Shown here piece after piece: positions 1 through 9,807 of a DNA stretch of 64,000 nt. The DNA lies in the NCBI GenBank assembly GCA_016707685.1, contig JADJHE010000013.1, positions 47,866 through 111,865 of the forward strand. The letters are read 5' to 3'. The number at the start of each line of letters is the position of its first letter. The first letter of the stretch is position 1. Under the pieces are notes generated by a model. That model saw only the letters and a list, made by a program, of their open reading frames with translations, searched no databases and was not told the DNA's origin. A program made the position numbers and the translations under genes. This stretch comes from Bacteroidota bacterium (GTDB lineage: Bacteria > Bacteroidota > Bacteroidia > 2-12-FULL-35-15).

Positions 1-240
1 ATAACCAATCAGTGATACAAAGATGGAATCCTTAGGTGCAGTGGTTTTTAAAGTATACTGACCATCAAAATCAGTCACCGTTCCTTGAAATGTACCTTTA
101 AAATAAATGTTGGCAAAGGGAACGCCATTATTGGTTCCTATTTCAGTAACGCGACCGCTAATGACTGTTTCTTTCTGAGCAAAAAGAGAAATGCTCAAAA
201 GCAAAAGAAGAAGCGTATATTTTACTTTAGTAGAAACCAT
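1..240 (-). CDS. N-terminus of a secreted protein with carboxypeptidase-like regulatory domain (partial)
   Basis: Reading leftward from an ATG at 240, the frame stays open to the window edge, giving 80 residues of a protein whose 3' end lies outside. It begins with a signal peptide (basic start, a run of leucines, then SLFAQ) and continues into a beta-sandwich of the carboxypeptidase regulatory-like type, with the motif PFANIYFKGT followed by GTVTDFDGQYTL. That domain occurs in Bacteroidota at the N-terminus of TonB-dependent receptors and of DUF5686 outer-membrane proteins. The wording FANIYFKGT is most like DUF5686 proteins, but the piece is too short to decide. It is not joined to rlmD by overlap; the gap is 30 bases. 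Confidence 0.75.
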   Translation of the reverse strand, partial: MVSTKVKYTLLLLLLSISLFAQKETVISGRVTEIGTNNGVPFANIYFKGTFQGTVTDFDGQYTLKTTAPKDSIFVSLIGY

Positions 241-270
241 TCAATTAAAACAGATTATAACATCATTTGT

Positions 271-1686
271 TTATGCTCGTATCTCGAGCAAAACCACATT
301 CTCCACATGATGTGTTTGTGGGAACATATCAACTGGTTGCACTTTCACTACTTTATATTTTGAATCCAATAATTGCAAATCACGAGCTTGTGTAGCAGGA
401 TTACAACTCACATAAACAATACGATTCGGCTCAATTTCCAATATTTTTTTTGTCACATCATCGTGCATCCCTGCACGAGGTGGATCTGTAATAATCACAT
501 CGGGCTTACCATTTTGCTTAACAAACTCATCGTTCAGAACATCTTTCATATCACCAGCATAAAAAGAGGTATTGGTGATTGAGTTTAACCCAGAGTTTAC
601 TTTTGCATCCTCAATTGCTGCAGGAACATATTCAACTCCCACTACTTTTTTAGCTTGATGTGCTACAAAGTTGGCAATTGTTCCTGTACCGGTGTATAAA
701 TCGTACACTATTTCTGTTCCCGTTAAAGCGGCAAAATCACGTGTAACTTTGTAAAGTTCATAGGCTTGATCTGAATTTGTTTGGTAAAAACTCTTCGGTC
801 CAATCTTAAACTTTAAGCCCTCCATGTTTTCATAAATACTATCATTCCCTTTAAAAACAATAATATCTAAATCGCCAATCGTATCGTTTTTCTTAGAATT
901 GATAACGTATTGCAAAGAAGTTATTTGTGGAAATTGTTCAGACAGATGATCCATTAATTTGGAAATATTTTCTTTATCATCATAATAAAACGATAGAATC
1001 ACCATCCATTCGCCCGTAGAAGTACTTCTAATGATAATGTTACGCAATAATCCAATCTGTTCACGAATATCAAAAAAGGTTAAATTGTTTTCTAAAGCAA
1101 ATTTCTTAACTGCTAAACGGATTGCATTCGAAGGATCTTCTTGTAAATAACATGTATCGATGTCCAATATTTTATCAAATAATCCAGGAATATGAAAACC
1201 CAATGCATTCCGATTTCCTATTTCTTGGTTGGTAGAGATTTCTTCTTCCGTCAACCATTTTTTATTAGAAAATGTGTATTCCAGCTTATTTCTGTAATGG
1301 TATGTTTTAGCAGATGGTAGAATCTTTTGAATCTCTGGCAATTCAATTTTTGCCAAACGCGTTAAAGCATCTGTTACTTGTTTTTGTTTGTAAAACAATT
1401 GCCAATCGTAGCTCATACTTTGCCATTTACAACCACCACATACACCAAAATGAGCACAAACAGCATCAATTCGTTTATCCGATTTTTGCTTAATAGCTAT
1501 AACTTTTGCCTCTCTGTATTTGCTTTTTTTGCGAGTAATTTGAACGTCTACAATATCGCCAGGCACAGCACCTTTAATGAACATAACATACTCCTCTGTT
1601 TTAGCAACCGCCTGACCATCAGAGCTTGCATCTATTACAGCTATATTTTCAACTATTTGAACAGGCTTTTTATCCATTTTTCTCAT
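271..1686 (-). CDS. rlmD: 23S rRNA (uracil-1939-C5)-methyltransferase RlmD
   Basis: This is an SAM-dependent methyltransferase of the RlmD/TrmA family, which methylates a uridine of 23S rRNA at C5. From the ATG at 1686 it has about 471 residues. A TRAM RNA-binding domain fills roughly residues 10-65. Cysteines at about 77, 83, 86 and 179 match the family's iron-sulfur ligands. The SAM motif DLYTGTGTIA is near 329, DPPRAGM near 401, and the nucleophilic cysteine lies in VSCNP near 428. The frame can be extended to a TTG at 1716, but a -7-like element (TAACTTCGCA, 1700-1691) lies inside that extension, so the ATG at 1686 (or 1677) is preferred. The assignment to RlmD rather than a paralogue such as RlmCD rests on family resemblance. 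Confidence 0.88.
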   Translation of the reverse strand: MRKMDKKPVQIVENIAVIDASSDGQAVAKTEEYVMFIKGAVPGDIVDVQITRKKSKYREAKVIAIKQKSDKRIDAVCAHFGVCGGCKWQSMSYDWQLFYKQKQVTDALTRLAKIELPEIQKILPSAKTYHYRNKLEYTFSNKKWLTEEEISTNQEIGNRNALGFHIPGLFDKILDIDTCYLQEDPSNAIRLAVKKFALENNLTFFDIREQIGLLRNIIIRSTSTGEWMVILSFYYDDKENISKLMDHLSEQFPQITSLQYVINSKKNDTIGDLDIIVFKGNDSIYENMEGLKFKIGPKSFYQTNSDQAYELYKVTRDFAALTGTEIVYDLYTGTGTIANFVAHQAKKVVGVEYVPAAIEDAKVNSGLNSITNTSFYAGDMKDVLNDEFVKQNGKPDVIITDPPRAGMHDDVTKKILEIEPNRIVYVSCNPATQARDLQLLDSKYKVVKVQPVDMFPQTHHVENVVLLEIRA

Positions 1687-1690
1687 AACG

Positions 1691-1700
1691 TGCGAAGTTA
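1691..1700 (-). promoter_or_regulatory. Putative -7 element for rlmD
   Basis: The minus strand reads TAACTTCGCA, a variant of the Bacteroidota TAnnTTTG -7 element. It ends only four bases before the preferred ATG, so the transcript would be nearly leaderless. No convincing -33 element was seen. Confidence 0.35.
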
Positions 1701-1726
1701 CAAAAACTGGTTTCAAATAATTTCCT

Positions 1727-1734
1727 TAAATTTG
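1727..1734 (+). promoter_or_regulatory. Putative -7 element for rocD
   Basis: TAAATTTG matches the TAnnTTTG consensus and lies 20 bases before the ATG at 1755, the start of the aminotransferase frame. Confidence 0.4.
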
Positions 1735-1754
1735 TAGTTCTAAAACTTACAATT

Positions 1755-3046
1755 ATGTCGACTATTATGACCAACAAAATCACTGCAAAACAAGCAATTG
1801 AACTAAAGAAGATAAACACGGAGAGCTTACAATTACCATCCACTTTACCAGTAGTACTTTGAGCGTGGTGATAGGATGTATTAGTTTGGGATGTGGATGG
1901 GAAACAATATTTTGATTTTTAAGCATGCTTGGCAAGAATGGGTAAATGCAGGGCATTGTCATCAAAAATATGTATCAGCATTAATTTGAATAAGCTCAAA
2001 AATTAACACTTACCTCTCGTGCTTTTTATTATGATTCGTGGGTGGGAAATATGAGCAATTCAATACAAAAAACTTTTTTGGGCTTCGACTAAGTGCTACC
2101 TATGAACACAGGTGCTCAGAAGGAGTTGAAACAGCTTTAAAACTAAGGAAAGAAAACGCTCGTAAATGGGCGTACGAAAAAAAGGGGATTGCCGAAAATC
2201 AAGCAATCATTGTGGTTTGTAAAGACAATTTTCATGGTCGTACCATTTCTATTGTTTCAGCTAGCAACGATCCTGATGCACGCAAAAATTTCGGACCTTT
2301 TACACCAGGAATTGTGGCGGTTGAATACAACAATGCAACTGCATTGGAACAACTTTTAAAAGAACAAGGAAAGAATATCGCAGCATTTTAATTGAACCCA
2401 TTCAAGGTGAAGCAGGAGTTATTGTTCCTGATGAAGGATATTTAAAAAAATGTTATGATTTGTGTAAAGCAAACAATGTACTTTTTATTGCCGATGAAAT
2501 TCAATCTGGATTAGGACGTACAGGAAAATATTGGCTTGTGATCATGAAGGTGTGCATCCTGATATTTTAATTTTAGGAAAAGCATTATCGGGCGGAACAT
2601 ACCCTGTATCAGCCGTTTTAGCGAATGACGACATTATGTTATGCATCAAACCAGGGCAACATGGTTCAACTTATGGTGGAAATCCAATGGCTTGTAAGGT
2701 AGGAATTACCGCATTAACCGTTTTAAAGGAAGAAAAATTATCTGAAAATTCGGAACGATTAGGGAAACTATTGTTAACCGAACTAAAAGCAATTCAAACA
2801 TCTAATCCAGAAGTAGTAAAAGCGGTAAGAGGAAAAGGATTATGGGCTGCAATGGTTATTAATGAAAAAAATGGAAAAACAGCTTGGGATGTTTGTATTG
2901 ATTTAATGAACAATGGTTTATTAGCCAAACCAACACATGGTGACACCATTCGTTTTGCACCACCATTAGTAATTACGGAAGAACAAATTTTAGAATGTGC
3001 TTCCATCATTCGAAAAGTGATAAAGAATTTAAAACTCAACAATTAA
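1755..3046 (+). CDS. rocD: Ornithine--oxo-acid aminotransferase, multiply frameshifted
   Basis: This encodes a class III PLP-dependent aminotransferase that interconverts ornithine and glutamate semialdehyde. The start reads MSTIMTNKITAKQAIEL, as in bacterial ornithine aminotransferases. Later pieces in different frames give DNFHGRTISIVSAS, IEPIQGEAG, ADEIQSGLGRTG, the PLP-lysine segment LGKALSGGTYPVSAVL, and a C-terminus ending APPLVITEEQILEC. The 3' half needs only shifts near 2388 and 2533. Between about 1810 and 2150 there are many small indels, and the expected active-site-proximal sequence (WDVDGKQYFDF, GHCHPK, SRAFYYDSW) can be read only by hopping frames. One extra block of about 12 bases sits near 2140. 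The clean 3' half and the general indel pattern favour a poor consensus over a true pseudogene, but this is the most damaged gene in the window. Confidence 0.8.
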
Positions 3047-3104
3047 TATTAAAAAGCCTTTTCTGATTACCTGAGTTTCGGTTGTAACATTGAAAAGGTC
3101 CATT

Positions 3105-3153
3105 GCCCCCCCGGCCCCCGGCACCCGGCGCCCCCCCCCCCCCCCCCCCCCCC
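3105..3153. repeat. GC-rich low-complexity block ending in a 23-base C run
   Basis: Between the convergent ends of rocD and the outer-membrane protein gene lies about 50 bases made almost only of C and G, ending in an uninterrupted run of 23 C (3131-3153), in an otherwise AT-rich sequence. The block has no coding or hairpin logic. The reverse complement, runs of G with scattered other bases, is what signal drop-out gives on two-colour short-read instruments, so an assembly artefact is likely. Confidence 0.85.
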
Positions 3154-3155
3154 TG

Positions 3156-3890
3156 TCATATTCTAAAACCAAGAGTAATGGCAAGATTCATTTCCTTGAT
3201 ATTTAAATTATTTGAATTCTCATAGCCAGAATAATGAATTCGTGAAAAGCTATAACGATACGTAAATTCTAAAAACAAAGCTCTACCAGAATCACGGTAA
3301 TTTTTTTGGATTCCTAAACCAGCAAAATAAAAACCATTCATTCCTTTGGTAATACGCTCATGTTCATACCCAATGCTACTTTTACTATCGTAAGGAGAAG
3401 TATTGGTAGAGTCATTTGTAATAACTACATAGGAACCAAAAATATATTTTGCACCCACCCCTCCAAAAAAATAAGGTGTTGCACCATGTTCTTTTTCGTT
3501 GTTAAATGCCAGTTTCAATCCTAGTGGCAATTGAACTTCGTTGTATCTTAACTCATGTGTATAGGCAAATGTTTTATCAAACAAATAAGTATAACTTGGT
3601 GCTTTGTAATAACCTTTAAAGGTTAAGCCCTGACTCATGTATTCAAGCCCAAGCATTAAATTTGTTTTACGACCAAGTAAAAGCTCTGCTTTGTAAGCTA
3701 CATTTGCACCCATTTTCCGCTTTGTATCCATTGTCATGTATGGATGATTGGTATAAAACGAAATTACTGGACCGAAACTTATCCGATGTTTCACTTTCCC
3801 TTTTTTATAAGGAAAACCATCTTGTGCAGATATATTACTTACTATGGATAAGCAAGTTATTAGGAATACTATGTACTTAATTTTATTCAT
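3156..3890 (-). CDS. Outer-membrane beta-barrel protein, PorT-like
   Basis: The 244-residue product has a signal peptide (MNKIKYIVFLITCLSIVS, cut after ISAQ) and then alternating aromatic and polar strands typical of small outer-membrane barrels: GPVISFYTNHPY, LMLGLEYMSQG, PLGLKLAF, YFFGGVGAKYIFG, FYFAGLGIQKNYR, LFLEFTYRYSFS. It ends in LAITLGFRI, a barrel-type final strand. The family resembles the PorT/OmpA-beta-brl group of Bacteroidota, whose members are mostly uncharacterised. Its ATG overlaps the stop of the upstream amidohydrolase by one base (TAATG), so the two are co-transcribed. The GC-rich artefact block lies directly after its TGA, so the true terminator may be missing from the assembly. 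Confidence 0.7.
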   Translation of the reverse strand: MNKIKYIVFLITCLSIVSNISAQDGFPYKKGKVKHRISFGPVISFYTNHPYMTMDTKRKMGANVAYKAELLLGRKTNLMLGLEYMSQGLTFKGYYKAPSYTYLFDKTFAYTHELRYNEVQLPLGLKLAFNNEKEHGATPYFFGGVGAKYIFGSYVVITNDSTNTSPYDSKSSIGYEHERITKGMNGFYFAGLGIQKNYRDSGRALFLEFTYRYSFSRIHYSGYENSNNLNIKEMNLAITLGFRI

Positions 3891-5611
3891 TATTTTTTCT
3901 CAAAAACTTTCTCCCCATTTACAAAAGTGGAAAGCACTTTTATACTAGGAACTTTTTCTATTTCACATTTCATAATATCATTTTCCAAGACAATAAAATC
4001 TGCGAATTTGCCAACTTCTATGCTCCCTTTTCTTTTTCTTCAAAGTTCGTGAAAGCTCCCAAATAGTCATTCCACGTAAGGTATTTTCTCTCGTCAATGC
4101 ATTTTCCATTTGAAAACCACCTTTGGAAATCCTTTTAAATCTTTGCGGGCTACAGCAGCATAAAACGAATACAAAGGATTAATATTTTCTACAGGAAAAT
4201 CGGTACCAATGGCAACCATCCCTGCAGCTTTTAATAAATCGTTGTAAGCATAGGCATATTTAACACGTTCTTTTCCCAATCGTTCCTCTGCCCAATACAT
4301 GTCGCTTGTAGCATGTGTAGGTTGAATGGAAGGAATCATTCCAGAGAAAAACTTTTGATCAAAAGAATCCACAACTTGAGCATGCTCTATTCTCCATCTA
4401 TAGCTCATTGGTGCAGGACTTACTGTACTGTTTGAAACAAGTGAATTAAAATACGTCAGTCTTAATTGTCGAACTGCCGAATCACCGATACAATGCGTAT
4501 TCATTTGAAATCCATTATCTCTCATCACAATGGCCATACTGTCGAAATAGGCTATCGTATTCAACAAAAAACCTTGTTCGTCTTGCATATCCGAATATGG
4601 TTGCATTAAACATGCTCCACGAGAACCTAATGCTCCATCTGCATAATATTTAAATGATCGAACATTCAACCGATCAGTTTTATACGGTCCGTTCTTCAAA
4701 TAATAATTTAGATTTTCGATGCTATCCGACAACATAGCATAAATACGCATTTTGAGAGTGCCTGCCTTTTGCATTTCATCAATTACATCTACCGTTCTTT
4801 TCATCAATCCAGCATCGTCAACAGTTGTTAATCCTACTGCAAAACAATTTGCTTGAGCAACTAATAATGCTTTTTCGATCTCGTCTTTTTTTGCTTTTGG
4901 AATAACTTGTTTTACCAATTGCACTGCATTATCGACTAAAATCCCACTAGGCATTGCAATCGGATACTGCATGTGAGCAATTTCTTCGGCCGATTCTTTA
5001 TCCAGCCACACTTCTTCTCCACCTTGCTCTTTGGTAATTAAATCAATTTCAATAACACCACCTGTTATTCGTGTATTCGATTTAATCGAAGCTCTGCGCA
5101 ACGCTTCTGCATTAACAAGTGCTGCATGCCCATCAATACGTTCTAAAAAAACAGGTGTATTCGGAAATAATTTATCAACTGGTAACGATCAGGGTATTCT
5201 TTTTTTCCCAATCATTTTGATCCCATCCTCTACCAACAATCCATTCATTAGAATTTGTTTGGAAAAGGATTTTACTCTTTCTACTATTTCATCGAAGGAT
5301 TTTGTTCCAACCAAATCCAACTCTTGCAGGCCTATTCCATATTCATAAAAATGACAATGTGAATCAATAAAACCTGGATAAACAGACTTGCCTTGAGCAT
5401 CAATTATTTCTTTGGATTCAAAATTTGAAAGAATTTCATCATTGGTTCCTACAGCTAAAAATTTACCATCTTTTATTGCAAATGATTGTGCTGTAGAGAA
5501 AGAAGAATCAACGGTATAAACAGAAGCATTGTGCACAATTAAATCTGCTTCTTGCTTTTGGGAGCATGAAACAAATAAAATGGAAACAACAAAAAGAATG
5601 AATTTATTCAT
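3890..5611 (-). CDS. Amidohydrolase family 3 lipoprotein (YtcJ-like), frameshifted
   Basis: Three pieces in shifted frames form one protein of about 570 residues. The N-terminus is a lipoprotein signal (SILFVSCSQKQ). Next comes the metallo-dependent hydrolase start: ANG-type beta-sandwich, then YPGFIDSHCHFYEYG with the HxH metal pair, and later NTHCIGDSAVRQ, WRIEHAQVVD and IGTDFPVENINPL with the catalytic-type aspartate. It ends FADFIVLENDI and VNGEKVFEKK. Members of this family hydrolyse N-acyl or amide bonds, but the substrate cannot be told. Breaks fall near 5189 (T run), 4094 (A/C run) and about 4035, all in homopolymers. The SDR gene lies just upstream (5615) and the barrel protein overlaps downstream. 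Confidence 0.82.
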
Positions 5612-5614
5612 TGA

Positions 5615-6366
5615 TTATTTTCTAATCGTATTTGTAGCATTTGCTTGAACTGTAGGTGTAATAATTACATCACTAATATTAACATGAGCTGGACGAGATG
5701 CCGCCCAATAAATTGTTTCAGCAATATCTTCAGCTGTTAATGGTTGTAAACCTTTGTAAACATTTTTTGCACGCTCTTCATCACCTTTATAACGTACAAT
5801 ACTAAATTCTGTTTCTACCATTCCAGGATGAATACCTGTTACTTTAATTCCATGAGGTAACATATCAATACGCATTGCTTTGTTTAAAGCATCCACAGCG
5901 TGTTTTGTGGCACAAATACATTCCCATTTGCATAAACCTCTTTTCCTGCAATAGAACCAATATTCACAATGTGTCCAAATCCATTTTCAATCATAATGGG
6001 AGCTATAGTACGTGTGATGTATAATAAACCTTTAATGTTCGTATCAATCATTCGTTCCCAATCATCCACAATACCTTCTTGAATTGGACCTAAACCAACA
6101 GCTAATCCTGCATTGTTTACCAATACATTTATTTTTTTCCAATCAGCTGGAATGGATGCAATTGCAGCTTCTACTTCCTTCAATTTACGAACATCAAAAC
6201 TCAAACTTAAAACATCTACTTTATATGTGGATTTTAGATGAGCTGAAAATTCATCCAGACGCTCTTTTCTGCGACCTGTTATAATGATATTATATCCATT
6301 TTTAGCAAACAATTCTGCTGTTGCTTTTCCTATTCCTGCTGTTGCTCCTGTTATTAATGCAATCAT
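5615..6366 (-). CDS. SDR-family NAD(P)-dependent oxidoreductase (YdfG-like), one frameshift
   Basis: A classical short-chain dehydrogenase of about 250 residues. It shows the nucleotide-binding TGATAGIGKATAELF, the NADP-preferring GRRKERL, LVNNAGLAVG, and the catalytic serine in NIGSIAGKEV. The two frames meet at about 5910. The sequence there reads GTATTTGTGCC, and restoring one A gives VYCATKHAVDAL, the YxxxK active site with the expected spacing. The C-terminus has PGMVETEFSIVRYKGD, as in serine/3-hydroxy acid dehydrogenases of the YdfG type. It lies four bases upstream of the amidohydrolase and five bases downstream of the permease, so the three may form an operon. The physiological substrate is unknown. 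Confidence 0.87.
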
Positions 6367-6371
6367 AATTT

Positions 6372-8297
6372 CTATGCTATTTTATTCAATTTACTATTTC
6401 TTTTACTATACCCAAAGTAGATAATAAGTCCTACAACTAACCAAAGACCAAAACCAACCCAATTAGAGATACCTAGCTCTGCCATCATGTACAAACAACT
6501 TACTAATCCTAACATTGGAATTAAAGAAAGGTTTTGACGGAATGCCCAAATGGTTAATGCAAAAACGATAATTATAAAAATCCACATCGGAATTTTATGT
6601 TTAAACAAATTCCATCCCGATTGAAATTTAATAGATTCATCGACTGGTAATGAATTTACAAAAGCTGAATAGTTTTCATCGGTTAAACTGCTCATGTAGG
6701 TTTCAATGTCATTGTTAGTAGCGGCAAAACTAGCACTGTCTGAAACAACAATGTGTTCTTTGATAGCTACAATTTGAGTCTCGTTCAATGACACAACAAT
6801 CGTTGCACCGTCATTCATTTGTTTTTCATTTGTAATAAAATTCATTGTTGCTTCTTTGTTGTAGGTAAACGACAAAGCGATTGCAACAATAACTAATACT
6901 GGCATAATGAATTTTGAATTAATATAGGAGTTTTAAATTTTCCTCTTGGAATGTCCTCTTTTATTTTGCAATACCAATACACCACCACATACCAAAACAA
7001 ATGCAAATAAGGTTCCGATACTACACAAATCTGTTACCATGGTTAAGTTTAAAAACAAAGCAGGAATTGCTACCACAAAACCTGTTACTATTGTTGCAAA
7101 AGAAGGTGTTTTGTATTTTGGATGCACTCTTGAAAACGCTTTTGGTAATAAACCATCGCGACTCATGCTCATCCAGATACGAGGCTGTCCCATTTGAAAA
7201 ACAAGCAATACACTCGCCATTGCAACAACGGCACTCACTGCTATTATTCCCGACATCCATTTTAAATCCAATTTGTCAAAAACAAATGCCAATGGATCAC
7301 CTACATTTAATTCAGTATAACTTACCATTCCTGTTAATACCAAGGCAATAATAATATAAAGGATAGTACACACAATAATTGCCCACATCATACCACGAGG
7401 TAAATCGCGCTGAGGATTTTTACACTCTTCGGCTGTTGTTGAAATTGCATCAAAGCCAATGTAAGCAAAGAATACGGCAGAAACACCTTTCAAAATACCA
7501 CCTACTCCATTTGGAGCAAATGGATTCCAATTATCGGTATCAACATAAAAAACACCTACTGCAATTACTAATAAAATGATACACAATTTTATTACTACCA
7601 TTAAATTACTTGCATTCTTAGATTCTTTCATTCCTTTATAAACCAACCAAGTAATGAATACAATAATCATTAATGCTGGTAAATCAGCAATAATATGTAA
7701 AGAACCAATGCTTGGAGAATTTACCCAAGCAGTATGAGCAGCTTGAACACTTGCATCTAAATTTTCGAATGTTTTACCACTTTGCATTAAGGCTGTCGCT
7801 TGATGAAAGCCTTTTGAAGCCGTTAAATAATCCATTTGTATCCATTGTGGCAAATGAATACCACCACTATCCAATAATCCAGTAAAATAATCACTCCAAG
7901 AAATGGCAACCGTAATATTACCAATAGCATATTCCATGATAAGCGCCCAACCAATAATCCATGCGATTAATTCCCCAAAAGCAACATAAGAATATGTATA
8001 CGCACTACCTGAAACAGGAACCATGGAAGCAAATTCGGCATACGCAAATGCAGCAAAGCCACAAGCAATAGCAGTAAATAAGAATAAAAAAATCACAGCT
8101 GGACCACCATCGGCACTTGCTTTTCCGATGGTACTAAAAATTCCCGCACCAATAATAGCAGCAATACCAAAAGCAGTTAAGTCTCTTACACCTAAATGTT
8201 TACCAAGAGAACCATGTCCACCTTCCGCTTCATTCTTTTCAACCTGTTTTAAAATATCTTGTACCGATTTTTTTCTAAATAAACTATTAAAGCTCAT
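6372..8297 (-). CDS. APC-superfamily amino acid permease, two frameshifts
   Basis: Two frames join into one transporter of about 640 residues. The first 454 residues carry the APC signature (LTAFGIAAIIGAGIFSTIG), the helix-6/7 segment KGVSAVFFAYIGFDAISTTAEE, and about ten membrane helices. Restoring bases near 6945 and 6920 gives IPRGKFKTPYINSKFIMPVLVI, which leads into the second piece. That piece ends NLSLIPMLGLVSCLYMMAELG and NWVGFGLWLVVGLIIYFGY, the last two helices of the same family. A hydrophilic insert of about 85 residues separates the helix starting MPVLVIVAIAL from the one starting IPMWIFIII. Read alone, the downstream piece would be mistaken for a separate small membrane protein. 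Substrate specificity (cationic or general amino acids) cannot be read from the sequence. Confidence 0.88.
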
Positions 8298-8338
8298 ATT
8301 TTGATATTAGGGTTAAGTAACAAATTTAGGATAAAAAA

Positions 8339-9670
8339 TTAATTCAAAGTTCTTTTTAAGAAAGGTAACTTTTTACTTATTTTTTGTGCATCCAAAACCA
8401 ATAGAAATGTAATTAATAAGAATGGTAAAGCAGGTGTTTTATAACGAGCAATGGCTCCAATGATAGGAGTTGTTTCACCTATTACCACAAACTGAATAAT
8501 CACAAATGATAAACAAAATAATAAAGGAGTCCATGCGATTGATTTTATAGGTTTTATAAAAACGAGGCAAAGCACTATTATAAACAAGATTAACACATTT
8601 TCGAAACCAGCCATAAGCATCATTACAGATTTCATTTCCCAAACAAAAGGTCGTAAAAGCACATTTGCAAAAGCACAGGGAACATTGGAAACAAATGAAA
8701 TAAAAGTAGGCTCTAATTTATTAATGTGAATTGCACTATTCGCAATTGGAATTACTTTTCCTGTTGCATCTGTCATTTCACCGGTTGCCAATCGATTGAA
8801 CTCTAGTTGTTTTTGAGAAAGAGTAACCAATGGGCTTTGAATTGGAATAATTTTCTCAATGTTAAAGCCAATGATTCCGAGAGTGGTCATAACTATTACA
8901 AATTTTAATGCAGCATTTTTTTGTCCTGTTTTAGTTACCCAAAACAAGAAAACCAAGCCGGGAAGGATTGATAACCATACATAAAACTTTGAAAAGCCTA
9001 ATAAAAAGGCCATCGTACCAACAAAAAGCATGGCCTTGAAATCAAATAACTTGTTGAAATAATGGATCAATAAACCTAGAGAAAAGAAGATAATTCCTTC
9101 TTTCAATACACCTGAACTCCAAAACAAAACAGATGGCAATAAAAAAACCACAAAAAACAATGCTCTCTTTTTGTCGGATAAATAATTCACATAGGTTTTA
9201 TAAATTGCAGTTAAACCGATTAGGGATAGAAAACACATAAAAACAGTATGTACATTATAATATCCTAATGAAAAAAGACGAACAAAAGCATTAAAACGGA
9301 TAATAGTATGACTATCATTCAGGACATTGGTATCGTGCTGACGAGCCCAAAAGTTCATCTGAGTATAATAGGAATTAAACTCAGCACCATTATTTCCAAT
9401 ACCTGTTAACATTTTAAAGTAATGGATTGGATTTGTTGTTAAAGCATCGAAAATAACTTTACTATCATCGAAATACTTATAAATATCTGCAGTAGTTCTA
9501 TCGGGGTAATAAAACGTATAAATGGCCCAAACAGCCAAACCTGCTATAACTTTTAGAAGAAAAACGGCCGTAATCGCTTTTTTGGAAATACCGTCCACAT
9601 CAAAAAACTTCATCTTTTGAATTAAAAAGATAAAAAGCATTGAATAGCTTATGGTTAGTAGAATTTCCAT
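8339..9670 (-). CDS. Multi-pass membrane protein of unknown function
   Basis: A protein of about 443 residues with ten or more hydrophobic segments. I do not recognise a characterised family. The layout resembles polytopic glycan-type membrane enzymes: a short first helix, then a periplasmic-looking loop with YYPDRTTADIYKYFDDSK, HYFKMLTGIGNN and NFWARQHDTNVLNDSHTIIRFNAFVRLFSLGYYNVHTVF, then many helices. Conserved-looking charged residues (R, D, Y, F in that first loop) would suit a GT-C-like or EpsG-like enzyme, but this is inference. The frame extends to a TTG at 9694, and the ATG at 9670 (MEILLTISYS) is the better start. It is divergent from purL and follows its own promoter region. Confidence 0.6.
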   Translation of the reverse strand: MEILLTISYSMLFIFLIQKMKFFDVDGISKKAITAVFLLKVIAGLAVWAIYTFYYPDRTTADIYKYFDDSKVIFDALTTNPIHYFKMLTGIGNNGAEFNSYYTQMNFWARQHDTNVLNDSHTIIRFNAFVRLFSLGYYNVHTVFMCFLSLIGLTAIYKTYVNYLSDKKRALFFVVFLLPSVLFWSSGVLKEGIIFFSLGLLIHYFNKLFDFKAMLFVGTMAFLLGFSKFYVWLSILPGLVFLFWVTKTGQKNAALKFVIVMTTLGIIGFNIEKIIPIQSPLVTLSQKQLEFNRLATGEMTDATGKVIPIANSAIHINKLEPTFISFVSNVPCAFANVLLRPFVWEMKSVMMLMAGFENVLILFIIVLCLVFIKPIKSIAWTPLLFCLSFVIIQFVVIGETTPIIGAIARYKTPALPFLLITFLLVLDAQKISKKLPFLKRTLN

Positions 9671-9750
9671 AGAATGAATTCCCAAATATAACAATTCATA
9701 ACTGTTGAAAACTCAAAATAAATAATTCCTTCAAAAAGATAGCTTTTGCG

Positions 9751-9758
9751 TAAATTTG
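9751..9758 (+). promoter_or_regulatory. Putative -7 element for purL
   Basis: TAAATTTG matches the TAnnTTTG consensus in the 137-base gap between the divergent membrane-protein gene and purL. It lies about 50 bases upstream of the purL ATG. No PurR-like site or riboswitch was recognised in the leader. Confidence 0.4.
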
Positions 9759-9807
9759 ACCTCTCAAAACAGACGCATTATTGAGTATCTAAATTATAAT
9801 CAAACAT

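Noticed and set aside
3105..3153. A phase-variation C tract
   Set aside because: It lies between convergent genes after both stops, not in a promoter or coding start, and is embedded in other GC-only noise, so an assembly artefact is simpler.
6372..6905. Separate small membrane protein gene
   Set aside because: It is the C-terminal helices of the amino acid permease, separated by two frameshifts; the joined sequence gives the family's PRGKFKTPYINSKF motif.
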